Source: an uncultured Parafilimonas sp. | GTDB taxonomy: Bacteria; Bacteroidota; Bacteroidia; Chitinophagales; Chitinophagaceae | Direction: 5' to 3' | Assembly (NCBI GenBank): GCA_903882935.1 | Contig: CAIRZB010000043.1 | Span: forward strand, 102,231-166,230 | DNA length: 64,000 bases | Shown here: one piece after another, positions 28,377 to 37,198 of the stretch | Position numbering within the stretch: position 1 is the first letter of the stretch | Layout of the letters: every line of letters starts with the position of its first letter | The notes under the pieces: model-generated | Database searches by the model: none | What the model was told of the DNA's origin: nothing | The model's input: only the letters and a program-made list of their open reading frames with translations | Program-made: the position numbers and the translations under genes

Positions 28377-28407
28377 GAAGTTTTTCGGCAAAGAGTGATA
28401 AAAAAAT

Positions 28408-28453
28408 AAAAGGTACACATGGCAGTTTTTTAAACTTGCGATGTGTGCCTTTT
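28408..28453 (+). terminator. Hairpin after htpG, possible terminator
   Basis: AAAGGTACACAT pairs with ATGTGTGCCTTT (one G-T pair) across a loop of about 20 bases, 32 bases after the htpG stop. The loop is long and the following T tract short, so efficiency is doubtful. Confidence 0.45.
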
Positions 28454-28511
28454 GTTATATTTGCATTTAAGATTTTAGAACAAGCCGTGGAATTATCTTC
28501 TGGAAAATTTA

Positions 28512-29414
28512 TTACCCCTTCAATTTCGTTCTTATCGCTTCAATCTGCTCAAGGGGCAGGTCAGTTAAATCGGCAATGGTTTGGTTGTCCAAGCCTTTTA
28601 GTATGCATTTTTCAACAATGCTGTTATTAAGCATGTTTCGTTCTTCTTTTTTGGCCTTTTCTAATTCCATAATCCTCCACTGTTCCTCCGCTTTTATCGT
28701 GAACATTTCGCTTGCCTTATAATGCAGGTAATCCAAATAACGGTTGTAGCTATATTCCTCATCCGGCGGAAGCCGCATAATATCCAACACATCCCCTGCT
28801 TCCTTCAATCCCTTTGCCTTAAACTCATCTTTAACTTCGCTGTTTTTTAAAAAGTAAATCCATTCATCCAAGGTGTTTTTTGCAATATCATTAAATTTAT
28901 TCACCTTGATAATGTAATATTCAGGAAAAATATCCGCCACATTATCCTTGGCAAATAAGGCTCGTTGGTTGTCAGACAGGCTCAGGGTGTCTTTATTATG
29001 AAGGCCCTTGAACGTTGTGCAGCCTTTATAAATATAATCCAGCCCTTGCCCAAGGTCGAAATAGACAATGTTTATGGAAATTATTTTTTTCACTTCGGTA
29101 TAAGGTTGGCCCAATGAAAGGTTCTCGGCAACCGCTTTTGATGCGCCATAAGCCATCCTGTGGAAATAGTCAATTTCATACGAATTTTGAATTTCCACTA
29201 TTACCAGTTCTTTTTTTGAATTTTGGGTAAGTATGTCTACCCTGTTAAATTTGTCGCGCTCCGTTTCTTGGTTGCTTTCGCCTTCCAGTATTCGTTCAAT
29301 TTTAATGTCATCGTACAGTAATTCGCTCAAAAAACCCTCCAAAACGCCAAAATTGGCCTTGTTGCGCAACAGTTTTTTTACAGCCCAATCAAACCAGATT
29401 AATTTTTTGGCCAT
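28512..29414 (-). CDS. Rpn-family PD-(D/E)XK nuclease (transposase-like), intact
   Basis: 300 residues. Reads as a full Rpn/PD-(D/E)XK protein: WFDWAVKKLLRNKANFGVLEGFLSELL at the N-terminus, then the active-site blocks RVDILTQ (Asp) and VIVEIQNS (E-x-Q), then HRMAYGASK. A long helical C-terminus ends in IADLTDLPLEQIEAIR, the small helix-turn-helix-like tail typical of these proteins. The family cleaves DNA and promotes RecA-independent recombination in E. coli. It differs in sequence type from the broken copy at 19.6-20.5 kb. Converges on htpG. Confidence 0.87.
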   Translation of the reverse strand: MAKKLIWFDWAVKKLLRNKANFGVLEGFLSELLYDDIKIERILEGESNQETERDKFNRVDILTQNSKKELVIVEIQNSYEIDYFHRMAYGASKAVAENLSLGQPYTEVKKIISINIVYFDLGQGLDYIYKGCTTFKGLHNKDTLSLSDNQRALFAKDNVADIFPEYYIIKVNKFNDIAKNTLDEWIYFLKNSEVKDEFKAKGLKEAGDVLDIMRLPPDEEYSYNRYLDYLHYKASEMFTIKAEEQWRIMELEKAKKEERNMLNNSIVEKCILKGLDNQTIADLTDLPLEQIEAIRTKLKG

Positions 29415-29460
29415 CTTGCGTTAAGATTTTCAGTAGTAAAGATAAGCCATTTTTTGCAGC

Positions 29461-29829
29461 TCACTTGGCATGCGTTTCCTTGCTATCATCCGGCGCCTCC
29501 TCCCTGTCAAACATCCCATAATCACGCACCACCTGGGCAATTCTTAAGTGGTAATCCTTAAAAATATATTCCCGGCCTTTCGTTTGCGCCGTGCGGTGCA
29601 GCTCAATATTTCGCCAAGCCTTGATAGCCTCCTCATCTTTCCAGAAAGACAAAGACAATATTTTTTCAGGATGGTAAAGGCTTTGAAAACGTTCGATCGA
29701 AATAAAGCCCTTTATCGTGTCCAGCTGTGGCCGTAGACTGGCGGCAATGTCAAGGTATTCTTGCTTGCGGCCTTCGGCAGGTATTACTTCAAATATAACG
29801 GCGATGGCATGTTTAGCTGGTGTACTCAT
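29461..29829 (-). CDS. Antibiotic-biosynthesis-monooxygenase (ABM) family protein
   Basis: 122 residues with the dimeric ferredoxin-like ABM pattern: AVIFEVIPAEGRKQEYLDIAASLRP, GFISIERF, ILSLSFWKDEEAIKAWRNIELHRTAQ. Members include quinol monooxygenases and stress proteins; most have no known substrate. Next to the divergent PhyH gene with a 103-base gap that could hold both promoters. Confidence 0.85.
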   Translation of the reverse strand: MSTPAKHAIAVIFEVIPAEGRKQEYLDIAASLRPQLDTIKGFISIERFQSLYHPEKILSLSFWKDEEAIKAWRNIELHRTAQTKGREYIFKDYHLRIAQVVRDYGMFDREEAPDDSKETHAK

Positions 29830-29932
29830 ATGTAATAGGTATAACGGTATAAAAATAAAGGTAAATTATCCGGCTCCAAATGTTGGTACTTGGTACCAAA
29901 ATACATTGTATTTTTAACCCAAATTGTTTGCC

Positions 29933-30814
29933 ATGCATGTAAAAGACCTAAGCACTGTGCACCACCTTGTGAGTGATATGTTTAAATGGCCCACCACAAA
30001 GGCAGGGTGGGATGAATACAGGCTTACCCAGCACCAAATAGATTTTTTTAACGAAAACGGTTATTTGGCGGGCGTTAAAATGCTGGACGAACTACAGATT
30101 GAAACCCTGCGCGAAGAACTGCGGCAAATAACCGACCCGCACCACCCCGGCCATGGCCTGTTTTACGAATTTCACAGCAACGAATCGGCCGATGCCAATA
30201 CCATACTTTTCCACGCGCTGGGTGCCTGGCGCATAACCCCCGGTTTTCACGACGTGTTGTGGAACCCCCGCTTTGTAATGGCGGCAAGCCAGTTACTGGG
30301 CAACGTGCCGGTGCGGTTTTGGCACGACCAATTGTTTTACAAACCTGCTAAAAAAGGCGGGGTGGTGGCCTGGCACCAAGACTACAGCTATTGGACGCGT
30401 ACCACCCCCGTGGCACACCTTACCGGTTGGTGTGGCCTTGACGATAGCACGCAGGAAAACGGATGCCTGCTGTATGTGCCCGGCAGCCACCGCTGGGGCC
30501 TGCTTGACAAGCCGAACCTTGCCGGCGATTTAATGGGCATCATGCAATTTCTTACCCCGCAACAGCAAGTGGAATTTAAACCTATACCGGTTGAAACAAA
30601 AGCTGGCGAGGCTATTTTTCACCATTCGCTTACGCTGCATGGCTCGGGCGAAAACAAAAGCGACCGGCCACGGAGGGCTTTTGTGTTAAACGTTTTTAAA
30701 GACGGTGTAACCTCTGCCAGTAACGATGTGCTGTTAAACGGCGTTCCACCGGTGCCTGCGGGTGCCAAAATGGAGGGGCAATTTTTTCCAATGCTGGGTT
30801 CAGGCAATAATTAA
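29933..30814 (+). CDS. Phytanoyl-CoA dioxygenase (PhyH) family protein 1
   Basis: 293 residues from the ATG at 29933. Fe(II)/2-oxoglutarate oxygenase with the facial triad H-x-D in WHQDYSYW and the distal His in HHSLTLHGSGENKS. The 2-oxoglutarate Arg follows in RPRRAFVLN. GCLLYVPGSHRWG is the usual PhyH strand-turn. Hydroxylates an unknown small molecule in the cytoplasm. A second family member lies at 60810-61667. Confidence 0.9.
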   Translation: MHVKDLSTVHHLVSDMFKWPTTKAGWDEYRLTQHQIDFFNENGYLAGVKMLDELQIETLREELRQITDPHHPGHGLFYEFHSNESADANTILFHALGAWRITPGFHDVLWNPRFVMAASQLLGNVPVRFWHDQLFYKPAKKGGVVAWHQDYSYWTRTTPVAHLTGWCGLDDSTQENGCLLYVPGSHRWGLLDKPNLAGDLMGIMQFLTPQQQVEFKPIPVETKAGEAIFHHSLTLHGSGENKSDRPRRAFVLNVFKDGVTSASNDVLLNGVPPVPAGAKMEGQFFPMLGSGNN

Positions 30815-31199
30815 CCATGTGCACGCGACCGCAGTATTGTACCATCCTAAGCAGTACAGTTGCCTTAAATAATTTAGGCAAAAGGCTGGCGCCGGGGTTG
30901 TAAATTGCTATACCATCGTTTGTTATTGCCGTTAAATTGGGTAAGTCGTATTACTATCAGGTGCCTTGCTGGTTTAAAAAGCCAGTGAAAAAAAGGTGTG
31001 CTAACAAGGCAGCAGGCTTTTTAGCAGGGTAACAACTGCCCGGTAATGCATGCGGTACCACGTACTGTTGCTTGGTAACTTTGCGGCAATTAGGGTAACC
31101 GCTTGCAAGTAAAAAATTCCATAACTTCGTACATTAAGCCTGTTGTATTTTAATTGCTAACGATTCAATATTCATTTTTCGTACAGTTACATCGCACCC
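30815..31199. other. 385-base gap, nothing definite
   Basis: No plausible ORF. One small hairpin (CTGGTTT..AAAGCCAG near 30970) and a TAACTTTG near 31076 without a TTTG partner at the right distance. The promoter of the methyltransferase probably lies here. Confidence 0.4.
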
Positions 31200-32198
31200 A
31201 TGAAAGAGAAAATAAAAAACGCTTTGGTAAAGTGTAAGGTGGTTTTTGCAGTATTTGACATTCTTTTAAGCCCTTTTACATTGCTTGCAACTGTATGGGT
31301 AAAACTTACCAGAAAGATGCTGAATATTTTTGGGCAGGGCGGCATGCCGGCTACCGAAAAAATATTTATGGGCGTGGGCGTGTTGCCAATATTCGACCAT
31401 TATTATGAGCCGATGATAAACCCCAGTAAATATTTAAAGGATTCGTTAAAGAAAAACAGAAACCTGCCGGGTATAAGTTTTGATAATGACCAAGAACAGT
31501 TGGTGATGCTGTCAGCATTTAATTATCACAACGAATTGATAGCCATTGCAAACGACACTTCGGGCAATTTTAAATACAATTATAGCAACGTTAACTATGG
31601 CCCGGGTGACGCGGAGTATTTGTACAGTATTGTCCGCCATTATAAACCAAGGAAAATTGTTGAAATTGGCAGTGGAAACTCAACCCTGATGGCCAGAAAT
31701 GCGGTGGTTTATAATCAAAAGGAGGATGCTGGTTACCAATGCAAACATGTTTGTATTGAACCCTATGAAATGCTGTGGTTGGAAAAACTGGGCATTGACA
31801 TTATTCGCATGAAGGTGGAAGATGTTGATCTTTCAGTGTTTGCCGATCTGGGGGAAAACGACATATTGTTTATTGATTCTTCGCATATGATACGGCCCCA
31901 GGGGGATGTTTTGTTTGAGTACCTTCAATTGCTGCCCATGTTAAAACCTGGTGTCATCATTCACATACACGATATTTTTACGCCGAACGAATACCCTGAT
32001 GAATGGTTGAAAAAGCATTTTTTGTGGAACGAACAATATTTGTTGGAAGCCTTTTTGTGCTACAACGACCGGTTTAAAATAATTGGCGCAACAAATTATC
32101 TTTTCCACAAGTACAACAAAGAATTTCTTGAAAAATTTCCGGTGTTAGCTTCGGGTAGTTATGAGGAACCCTCGTCGTTCTGGATGGTAAAAAAATAA
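31200..32198 (+). CDS. Class I SAM-dependent methyltransferase
   Basis: 332 residues. A hydrophobic or amphipathic N-terminal part (about 10-45) precedes the Rossmann domain. Motif I is IVEIGSGNSTLMAR near residue 155; VCIEPYE follows as the acidic loop, then LGENDILFIDSSHMIRP and PGVIIHIHDIF as motifs IV-V. This is the Methyltransf_24 layout, often tied to cell-surface glycan or secondary metabolism. Substrate unknown. It lies 400 bases upstream of the Ter island on the same strand but does not clearly belong to it. Confidence 0.88.
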   Translation: MKEKIKNALVKCKVVFAVFDILLSPFTLLATVWVKLTRKMLNIFGQGGMPATEKIFMGVGVLPIFDHYYEPMINPSKYLKDSLKKNRNLPGISFDNDQEQLVMLSAFNYHNELIAIANDTSGNFKYNYSNVNYGPGDAEYLYSIVRHYKPRKIVEIGSGNSTLMARNAVVYNQKEDAGYQCKHVCIEPYEMLWLEKLGIDIIRMKVEDVDLSVFADLGENDILFIDSSHMIRPQGDVLFEYLQLLPMLKPGVIIHIHDIFTPNEYPDEWLKKHFLWNEQYLLEAFLCYNDRFKIIGATNYLFHKYNKEFLEKFPVLASGSYEEPSSFWMVKK

Positions 32199-32599
32199 TG
32201 CTTTTGGGTTGTAGGTTGTTCCCCAATGTTAATAGCCGAAAAAGTTACTTTTGGTTATAGGCAGGCTCTTTGGCCTTACGAAAATTTTAAGCACCCGTTA
32301 TGCAAAAACGTGTGCCAACGGATAAAATATATCTTTTTTTTGCTTATTACCGCACATTCCTTTTGCCCCAATATGTGTAAACAGGCGCAAGCTGTATTAA
32401 AGTAAGTATGTAAATAAAGCACTGGTTTTTAGTAGCTTATTGCCGTTAAACTAGGTATTTATTGGTACTGCACGGCAAAATAACCATAGGTATAATTTGG
32501 CTGTTGGGGGCAATTTAAAATATGCTAACTTTCCCGCCCAAATTACCGCACTATGGGTGCTGCAATAAAATCTACACACAACGCTAAACAATATTTACT
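32199..32599 (+). other. 401-base gap upstream of the Ter island
   Basis: No ORF of note. It must carry the promoter of the first terD. A TAACTTTC lies near 32525 downstream of TTTG, but the spacing (about 24) is too long for the consensus. No inverted repeat suggesting an operator was found. Confidence 0.35.
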
Positions 32600-33175
32600 A
32601 TGGCAATCAATTTACAAAAAGGCCAACGGGTAGACATAGGGCTTACCAAAATGAGCGTAGGGCTTGGTTGGCAACCTAATGAAGGCACGGGCTATGCTTT
32701 TGACTTGGATGCATCTGCTTTTATGATAGATGCCAACCACCTGATACCTGTGGAAGAGTTTTTTGTTTTTTATGGCAATACCGATTCGCCAGACACTGCA
32801 CTGCACCACAGTGGCGATGACCCCACCGGCGGCAACAGTGCCGAGGGCGATGATGAAATTATTCAGGTTGACCTTAGCAAGGTGGATGCCCGCATACAGG
32901 AGATTATTTTTGTGGTAACCATATACGATGCCTTCGCACGCAGGCAAAACTATGGGCAGGTGCGTAACTCCTACATCCGTATTGTGGATGATGCAACAGG
33001 CAGCGAAGTACTGAAATATGAATTGGGCGAAGATTTTTCCATCGAAACAGCCGTCGAGTTTGGCCGCTTGTATCGCCGTGACAACCGTTGGCGCTTTGAG
33101 GCCAGCGGTGTGGGTTATAAGGAAGACTTGGCCTTTTTTCTATCAAAATACTATAAAGGGCAAATTATTAAATAG
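32600..33175 (+). CDS. TerD-family protein 1
   Basis: 191 residues. It starts MAINLQKGQ like the other three TerD proteins of the cluster. The family core is clear: LGWQPNEG, FDLDASAFM, FFVFYGN, the calcium-binding block HSGDDPTGG..GDDEIIQVDL, then IVVTIYDA-type strands and FSIETAVEFGRLYRRD. TerD proteins bind Ca2+ and scaffold Ter stress systems (tellurite, colicin and phage phenotypes). First gene of the island. Confidence 0.93.
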   Translation: MAINLQKGQRVDIGLTKMSVGLGWQPNEGTGYAFDLDASAFMIDANHLIPVEEFFVFYGNTDSPDTALHHSGDDPTGGNSAEGDDEIIQVDLSKVDARIQEIIFVVTIYDAFARRQNYGQVRNSYIRIVDDATGSEVLKYELGEDFSIETAVEFGRLYRRDNRWRFEASGVGYKEDLAFFLSKYYKGQIIK

Positions 33176-33253
33176 CACCCTGGCAAACCAATTGTTGGTA
33201 AGGTTTTATGCGGAGTGCTACACATATTACAATAACACCATAAATCTTTTTAT

Positions 33254-33937
33254 ATGGCAATAAACCTGCAAAAAGGCCAAACGATTGACCTGCGCAAAAA
33301 TGACCAAGGCGATACATACGACCTTTCAACCGTTACCATAGGCCTCGGTTGGGATGTACGTAAGAAACATACCACAGGTGGGAGTTTTTTTAGCAAATTT
33401 TTAGGCGGCGAGCAAAAAGAAGAGGAATACGACTTAGACGCGATTGCTTTTTTGCTTGACAGCCACGACAAAGTGGCCAACTTGGGGAGAACTGTTACCC
33501 AAAACGGCAGAAACATCGGCCTGTACGAGGGTGATGTGGTATTTTTCAACTCCATGCGGCACCCATCGGGCAATATATGGCTTACTGGCGACAACCGCAC
33601 CGGTGCAGGCGATGGCGATGATGAGCAGATTATTGTTAAGTTAGATAGCCTGGACCAACGCTACCAGAAAATATTGTTTGTGGTGGCCATTTACCAAGGC
33701 AGGCAGAAACACCAGCATTTCAGCATGATTGAAAACGCCTTTATACGTGCAGTGGATAACAGGGGCAAAGAAATAACGCGCTTTAGCCTTAGCGGGGATG
33801 CCACCTACAACAACATGTGCAGCATGGTGTTTGCTGAGGTGTACCGCAAGGACGGCACTTGGAAATTTAGGGCCATAGGCGAGCCGCACAACACGGATAC
33901 GTTTGTGGATATTTTAAAGAAATATACCAATGCATAG
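33254..33937 (+). CDS. TerD-family protein 2
   Basis: 227 residues, again starting MAINLQKGQ. The TerD core is interrupted after GLGWDVRKK by a Gly/Phe/Glu-rich loop (about 40-58) before YDLDAIAFLL. The calcium-binding block is intact (LTGDNRTGAGDGDDEQI). The end FRAIGEPHNTDTFVDILKKY resembles TerZ/TerX-type members. It lies 78 bases after TerD 1 on the same strand. Confidence 0.92.
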   Translation: MAINLQKGQTIDLRKNDQGDTYDLSTVTIGLGWDVRKKHTTGGSFFSKFLGGEQKEEEYDLDAIAFLLDSHDKVANLGRTVTQNGRNIGLYEGDVVFFNSMRHPSGNIWLTGDNRTGAGDGDDEQIIVKLDSLDQRYQKILFVVAIYQGRQKHQHFSMIENAFIRAVDNRGKEITRFSLSGDATYNNMCSMVFAEVYRKDGTWKFRAIGEPHNTDTFVDILKKYTNA

Positions 33938-34032
33938 GGGTAAAGCCTGATGCCGCCCGTTTGGCGTTTGCCTCGTGCAGCAATAAAAGTGGGGCTGCAA
34001 ACAGCTTGCTCATTACCGGCAATTTGCAATAC

Positions 34033-34728
34033 ATGATAGCCTATCAACACTATTCTTTCGACCTTTGGATGACCCTTATAAAGTCTAACCCTGCTTTTAA
34101 GCAAGCAAGGGCTAAGTTTTTTTACGATAACCTAAACCACCAAGGCAAAACCTTGGAGGAGGTATGTGCTGTTTTTAGGACGGTTGATAACATGTGCAAT
34201 GCCATTAATGAAAAAACAGGCGGAAACATTACCTCGGAAGAGATGTACCTGATGGTAATAAGCGGCATAAACAATTATAGCAATGCTTTTAATAACATAC
34301 AACTAACATCGCTGTACGATGAAATGGAACAACTGTTGCTGAAATACCAGCCAGTAGTGTATTGTGAAAACACAGCCGCCGTGCTACAGCAAATAAAGCA
34401 ACTACATGGTGTTACAATAAGCCTATTGAGTAACACCGCGTTTATAAAGGGCAGTTCGCTACGAAAGGTATTGGAGAGGATTGGCTTGGCAGCGTATTTC
34501 GATTTTCAAATCTATTCCGATGAAATTGGTGCTTCCAAGCCTAACAAAATAATATTTGATGCCATGCTGGGTAATATAGCAACCGTTCGCAATGGCAATA
34601 TTGACATCAATACAATAGTACATGTAGGCGACAACAAAGTAGCCGATATTTATGGGGCAAGTGCCGCGGGCATAACAGGTATATTAATCAACGCAAACAA
34701 CGTAAGCATAACCAGCTTGCTACAGTAA
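34033..34728 (+). CDS. HAD-family hydrolase of the Ter system
   Basis: 231 residues from the ATG at 34033; the 24 codons upstream have only a TTG start. HAD motifs: I, SFDLWMTLIKS with nucleophile Asp10; II, SLLSNTAF; III, GASKPNKIIFD with the Lys; IV, HVGDNKVADIYGA. Motif I has Trp12 where phosphatases carry the acid/base Asp, as in dehalogenase-type HADs. In Ter systems a HAD and a phosphoribosyltransferase form a module thought to process a nucleotide-like molecule. Its TAA overlaps the ATG of the next gene (TAATG), so the two are translationally coupled. Confidence 0.88.
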   Translation: MIAYQHYSFDLWMTLIKSNPAFKQARAKFFYDNLNHQGKTLEEVCAVFRTVDNMCNAINEKTGGNITSEEMYLMVISGINNYSNAFNNIQLTSLYDEMEQLLLKYQPVVYCENTAAVLQQIKQLHGVTISLLSNTAFIKGSSLRKVLERIGLAAYFDFQIYSDEIGASKPNKIIFDAMLGNIATVRNGNIDINTIVHVGDNKVADIYGASAAGITGILINANNVSITSLLQ

Positions 34729-35576
34729 TGGCAACCACTTACTCCTTACATACTATCCATAATGCAACCGAGTTTGGTTTTTCCCCTGCCGACTACAGCC
34801 GGTTTAAATTTGGTGATGAGGCTGTGGCCGAAAAATTTGGTGCCAGCTTAGCGGAGGGTTTTATACAGCACCAGTTGCGTGGCAACCCCATTCGCCAGCA
34901 ATTGGTCGTGGTATCTAGCCCCTATGCCTTTATACCAACGGCTACGTTTGCCATGAAAAACCATTTTGTGTTCCGCCTTAACAAATGGCTGGCAGGCAAT
35001 GGTTACCCTGTGGTGCAGGAAACAAAAGTACACCGCACCATTACTTATAAAGATGATTACGGTGAACTGGATGCCGAACAACGGATAAACTTAATTGGCA
35101 ATGACCATTTTCACATAGACAGTGCTTTTTTGTTGGGTAAAACGGTGTTGTTTTTGGATGATATAAAAATAACGGGCAGCCACGAACGGATGATTATGAA
35201 GATGGTGCAGGCGCACAACTTGGCCAATGACATTTTTATGCTGTATTTTGCCGAGTTGGCCAACAAGGCCATACACCCCAATATTGAAAACCACCTGAAT
35301 TATTATTCGGTAAAATCAATAGTCGATTTAAACGATATTATCCAAAACGACCGTTTTTTTATAAACACACGCATTGTAAAATATATACTCAATTACCCGT
35401 TTCAAGCGTTTTGTGTGTTTCTGCAAAACCAGTCTGCGGCGTTCGTAAACCTTTTGTACAACATGGCTTTGGGCAACGGCTACCACACTATTGATGCCTA
35501 CACCCAAAACCTTACCTTTATACAGCATTACCTGGAGGAGCAAGCCACCTGTAATAGGGATGGTAAGCATTTGTAA
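34728..35576 (+). CDS. Ter-associated phosphoribosyltransferase
   Basis: 282 residues. The PRPP-binding loop is VLFLDDIKITGSHE near residue 140, the form found in PRTases of Ter operons. Upstream are GNPIRQQLVVVSSPYAFIPTATFAMKNHF and a KVHRTITYKDDYGELDAEQR block likely to form the hood. Starts at the ATG overlapping the HAD stop. With the HAD it would form or modify a ribosylated small molecule; the ATP-grasp genes that accompany such pairs elsewhere are not in view. Confidence 0.85.
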   Translation: MATTYSLHTIHNATEFGFSPADYSRFKFGDEAVAEKFGASLAEGFIQHQLRGNPIRQQLVVVSSPYAFIPTATFAMKNHFVFRLNKWLAGNGYPVVQETKVHRTITYKDDYGELDAEQRINLIGNDHFHIDSAFLLGKTVLFLDDIKITGSHERMIMKMVQAHNLANDIFMLYFAELANKAIHPNIENHLNYYSVKSIVDLNDIIQNDRFFINTRIVKYILNYPFQAFCVFLQNQSAAFVNLLYNMALGNGYHTIDAYTQNLTFIQHYLEEQATCNRDGKHL

Positions 35577-35645
35577 CATACAGCGGTATGGTATTTGGGC
35601 AACCAAACAACTACCAGCAAATTGAAAAACATAAAAACATAACAC

Positions 35646-36200
35646 ATGGCAATAAACTTACAAAAAGGGCAGCGCGAAGTGATTAACGCCCCTAAATTTA
35701 CGATTGGCTTGGGATGGGATACCAATAGTTCTTCCACAGGCACTGCGTTCGATTTGGATGCTTCCGTATTTATACTCGGCGATAACAAAAAACTGGTGGC
35801 CGATGAATACTTTGTGTTTTACAACAATTTAAAATCACCCGACGGGGCGGTGGAACATACTGGCGACAACCTTACCGGCGCAGGTGACGGCGATGACGAG
35901 CAGATAAAAGTGGATTTGTCTAAAATTGACGGTAAGGTAACAGAAATATGTGTGGTGGTTACCATACATGAGGCCGAAAACCGCCGGCAAAACTTTGGCC
36001 AGGTGCGTAACTCTTTTGTACGAATAGTCAACACCGACACCAATGAGGTTGTATTGAAATACGAACTGGAAGAAGATTTTTCCATTGAAACAGCAGTGGA
36101 GTTTGGCCGTATATATAAACGCAATAACGAATGGAAATTTGAGGCTGTTGGTGTGGGCATGAAGGGTGGCCTGCAGGATTATTTAAATAAGTACAATTAA
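35646..36200 (+). CDS. TerD-family protein 3
   Basis: 184 residues and the most canonical of the four: MAINLQKGQRE, FTIGLGWDTNSS, FDLDASVFILG, HTGDNLTGAGDGDDEQIKVDL, ENRRQNFGQVRNSFVRIV, FSIETAVEFGRIYKRN. Closest inside the window to TerD 1, sharing long runs such as GQVRNS-(Y/F)-(I/V)RIV. Starts 70 bases after the PRTase. Confidence 0.94.
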   Translation: MAINLQKGQREVINAPKFTIGLGWDTNSSSTGTAFDLDASVFILGDNKKLVADEYFVFYNNLKSPDGAVEHTGDNLTGAGDGDDEQIKVDLSKIDGKVTEICVVVTIHEAENRRQNFGQVRNSFVRIVNTDTNEVVLKYELEEDFSIETAVEFGRIYKRNNEWKFEAVGVGMKGGLQDYLNKYN

Positions 36201-36440
36201 AAAAATAGCTACCAGCCATTAGCTATTAGCTTATAGCTTTATAGGGTGCAACTCCGGTCCGCAGAATTTGTAGTTCCGTGGTTGTATGCTGTTGCCTTCG
36301 GCAACGAAATGAACGTTGCCGAAAGCGAAAAAATATGCTTTGGAACTGCAAGTTACCAAAAGCAAAAAACACATAAAAGGCTGTGTTAAAAACTCCTTTT
36401 CCTCTTTGGTTAAAATCTAACATGATAATAACTGAATATT

Positions 36441-37055
36441 ATGGCAATAAATCTTGAAAAAGGGCAACGGATAAACCTACAAAAAAGCAATGGCAGCAAA
36501 CTGCAATACGTTTGCGTGGGTATAAACTGGGGTGCCATTGAGAAAAAAGGCTTATTTGGCTTGTCAAAAACCAAAGAAGCGGTTGACTTGGATGCCAGCT
36601 GCATACTGTACGATGACAAAAAGCAAGTGATTGAGGTGGTGTATTTTGGTAACCTGCGCTCAAAAAACAGTTCCGTGATACACAGTGGCGACGACCTAAC
36701 GGGTGATATGGACGGGGATGATGGCCTGGACAATGAAGTGATAACAGTCGATTTCAGCCATCTTACCCCAGAAGTTGCCTATGTGGCTTTTGTGCTAAAC
36801 AGCTTTCGCGGGCAAGATTTTGGCCTGATCCCTTTTGCCTCCATCCGCATTTATGAGGGCACACCCAGCCGTGTAAACGAGGTGTTTGCCAAATACGATA
36901 TTGCCCACGGCCCTGGTTTTGCAGGCCATGTGTCAATGGTAATGGGCGTATTTTACAAACGCAATGGCGAGTGGAAGTTTAATGCTATTGGTGAACCCAC
37001 CCGCGACAGTAAATTACCCGAAACGGTAAAAACGGTTCAGTCGAGTTTTTTATAA
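36441..37055 (+). CDS. TerD-family protein 4 (TerX-like)
   Basis: 204 residues starting MAINLEKGQR. The N-terminal strand QYVCVGINWGAI is followed by a short insertion (KKGLFGLSKTKE) before VDLDASCILYDD. The calcium block carries an insertion, GDDLTGDMDGDDGLDNEVI. The end FNAIGEPTRDSKLPETVKTVQ resembles TerX/TerZ-type members. 241 bases separate it from TerD 3, and this gap holds only a small GTTGCC/GGCAAC hairpin. Confidence 0.9.
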   Translation: MAINLEKGQRINLQKSNGSKLQYVCVGINWGAIEKKGLFGLSKTKEAVDLDASCILYDDKKQVIEVVYFGNLRSKNSSVIHSGDDLTGDMDGDDGLDNEVITVDFSHLTPEVAYVAFVLNSFRGQDFGLIPFASIRIYEGTPSRVNEVFAKYDIAHGPGFAGHVSMVMGVFYKRNGEWKFNAIGEPTRDSKLPETVKTVQSSFL

Positions 37056-37198
37056 TAAGTATTTCAATTATCAAAAATACGTGGTGGAAAGCCCCTCTCT
37101 GCAAGGTGAGCGGTTGGGATGAAGTGATAAATGCTGTTACAATTTGGTTTGTACCCCATCAATATAAATCCTACTTTTAAATAAAAATTACGTTTTTT

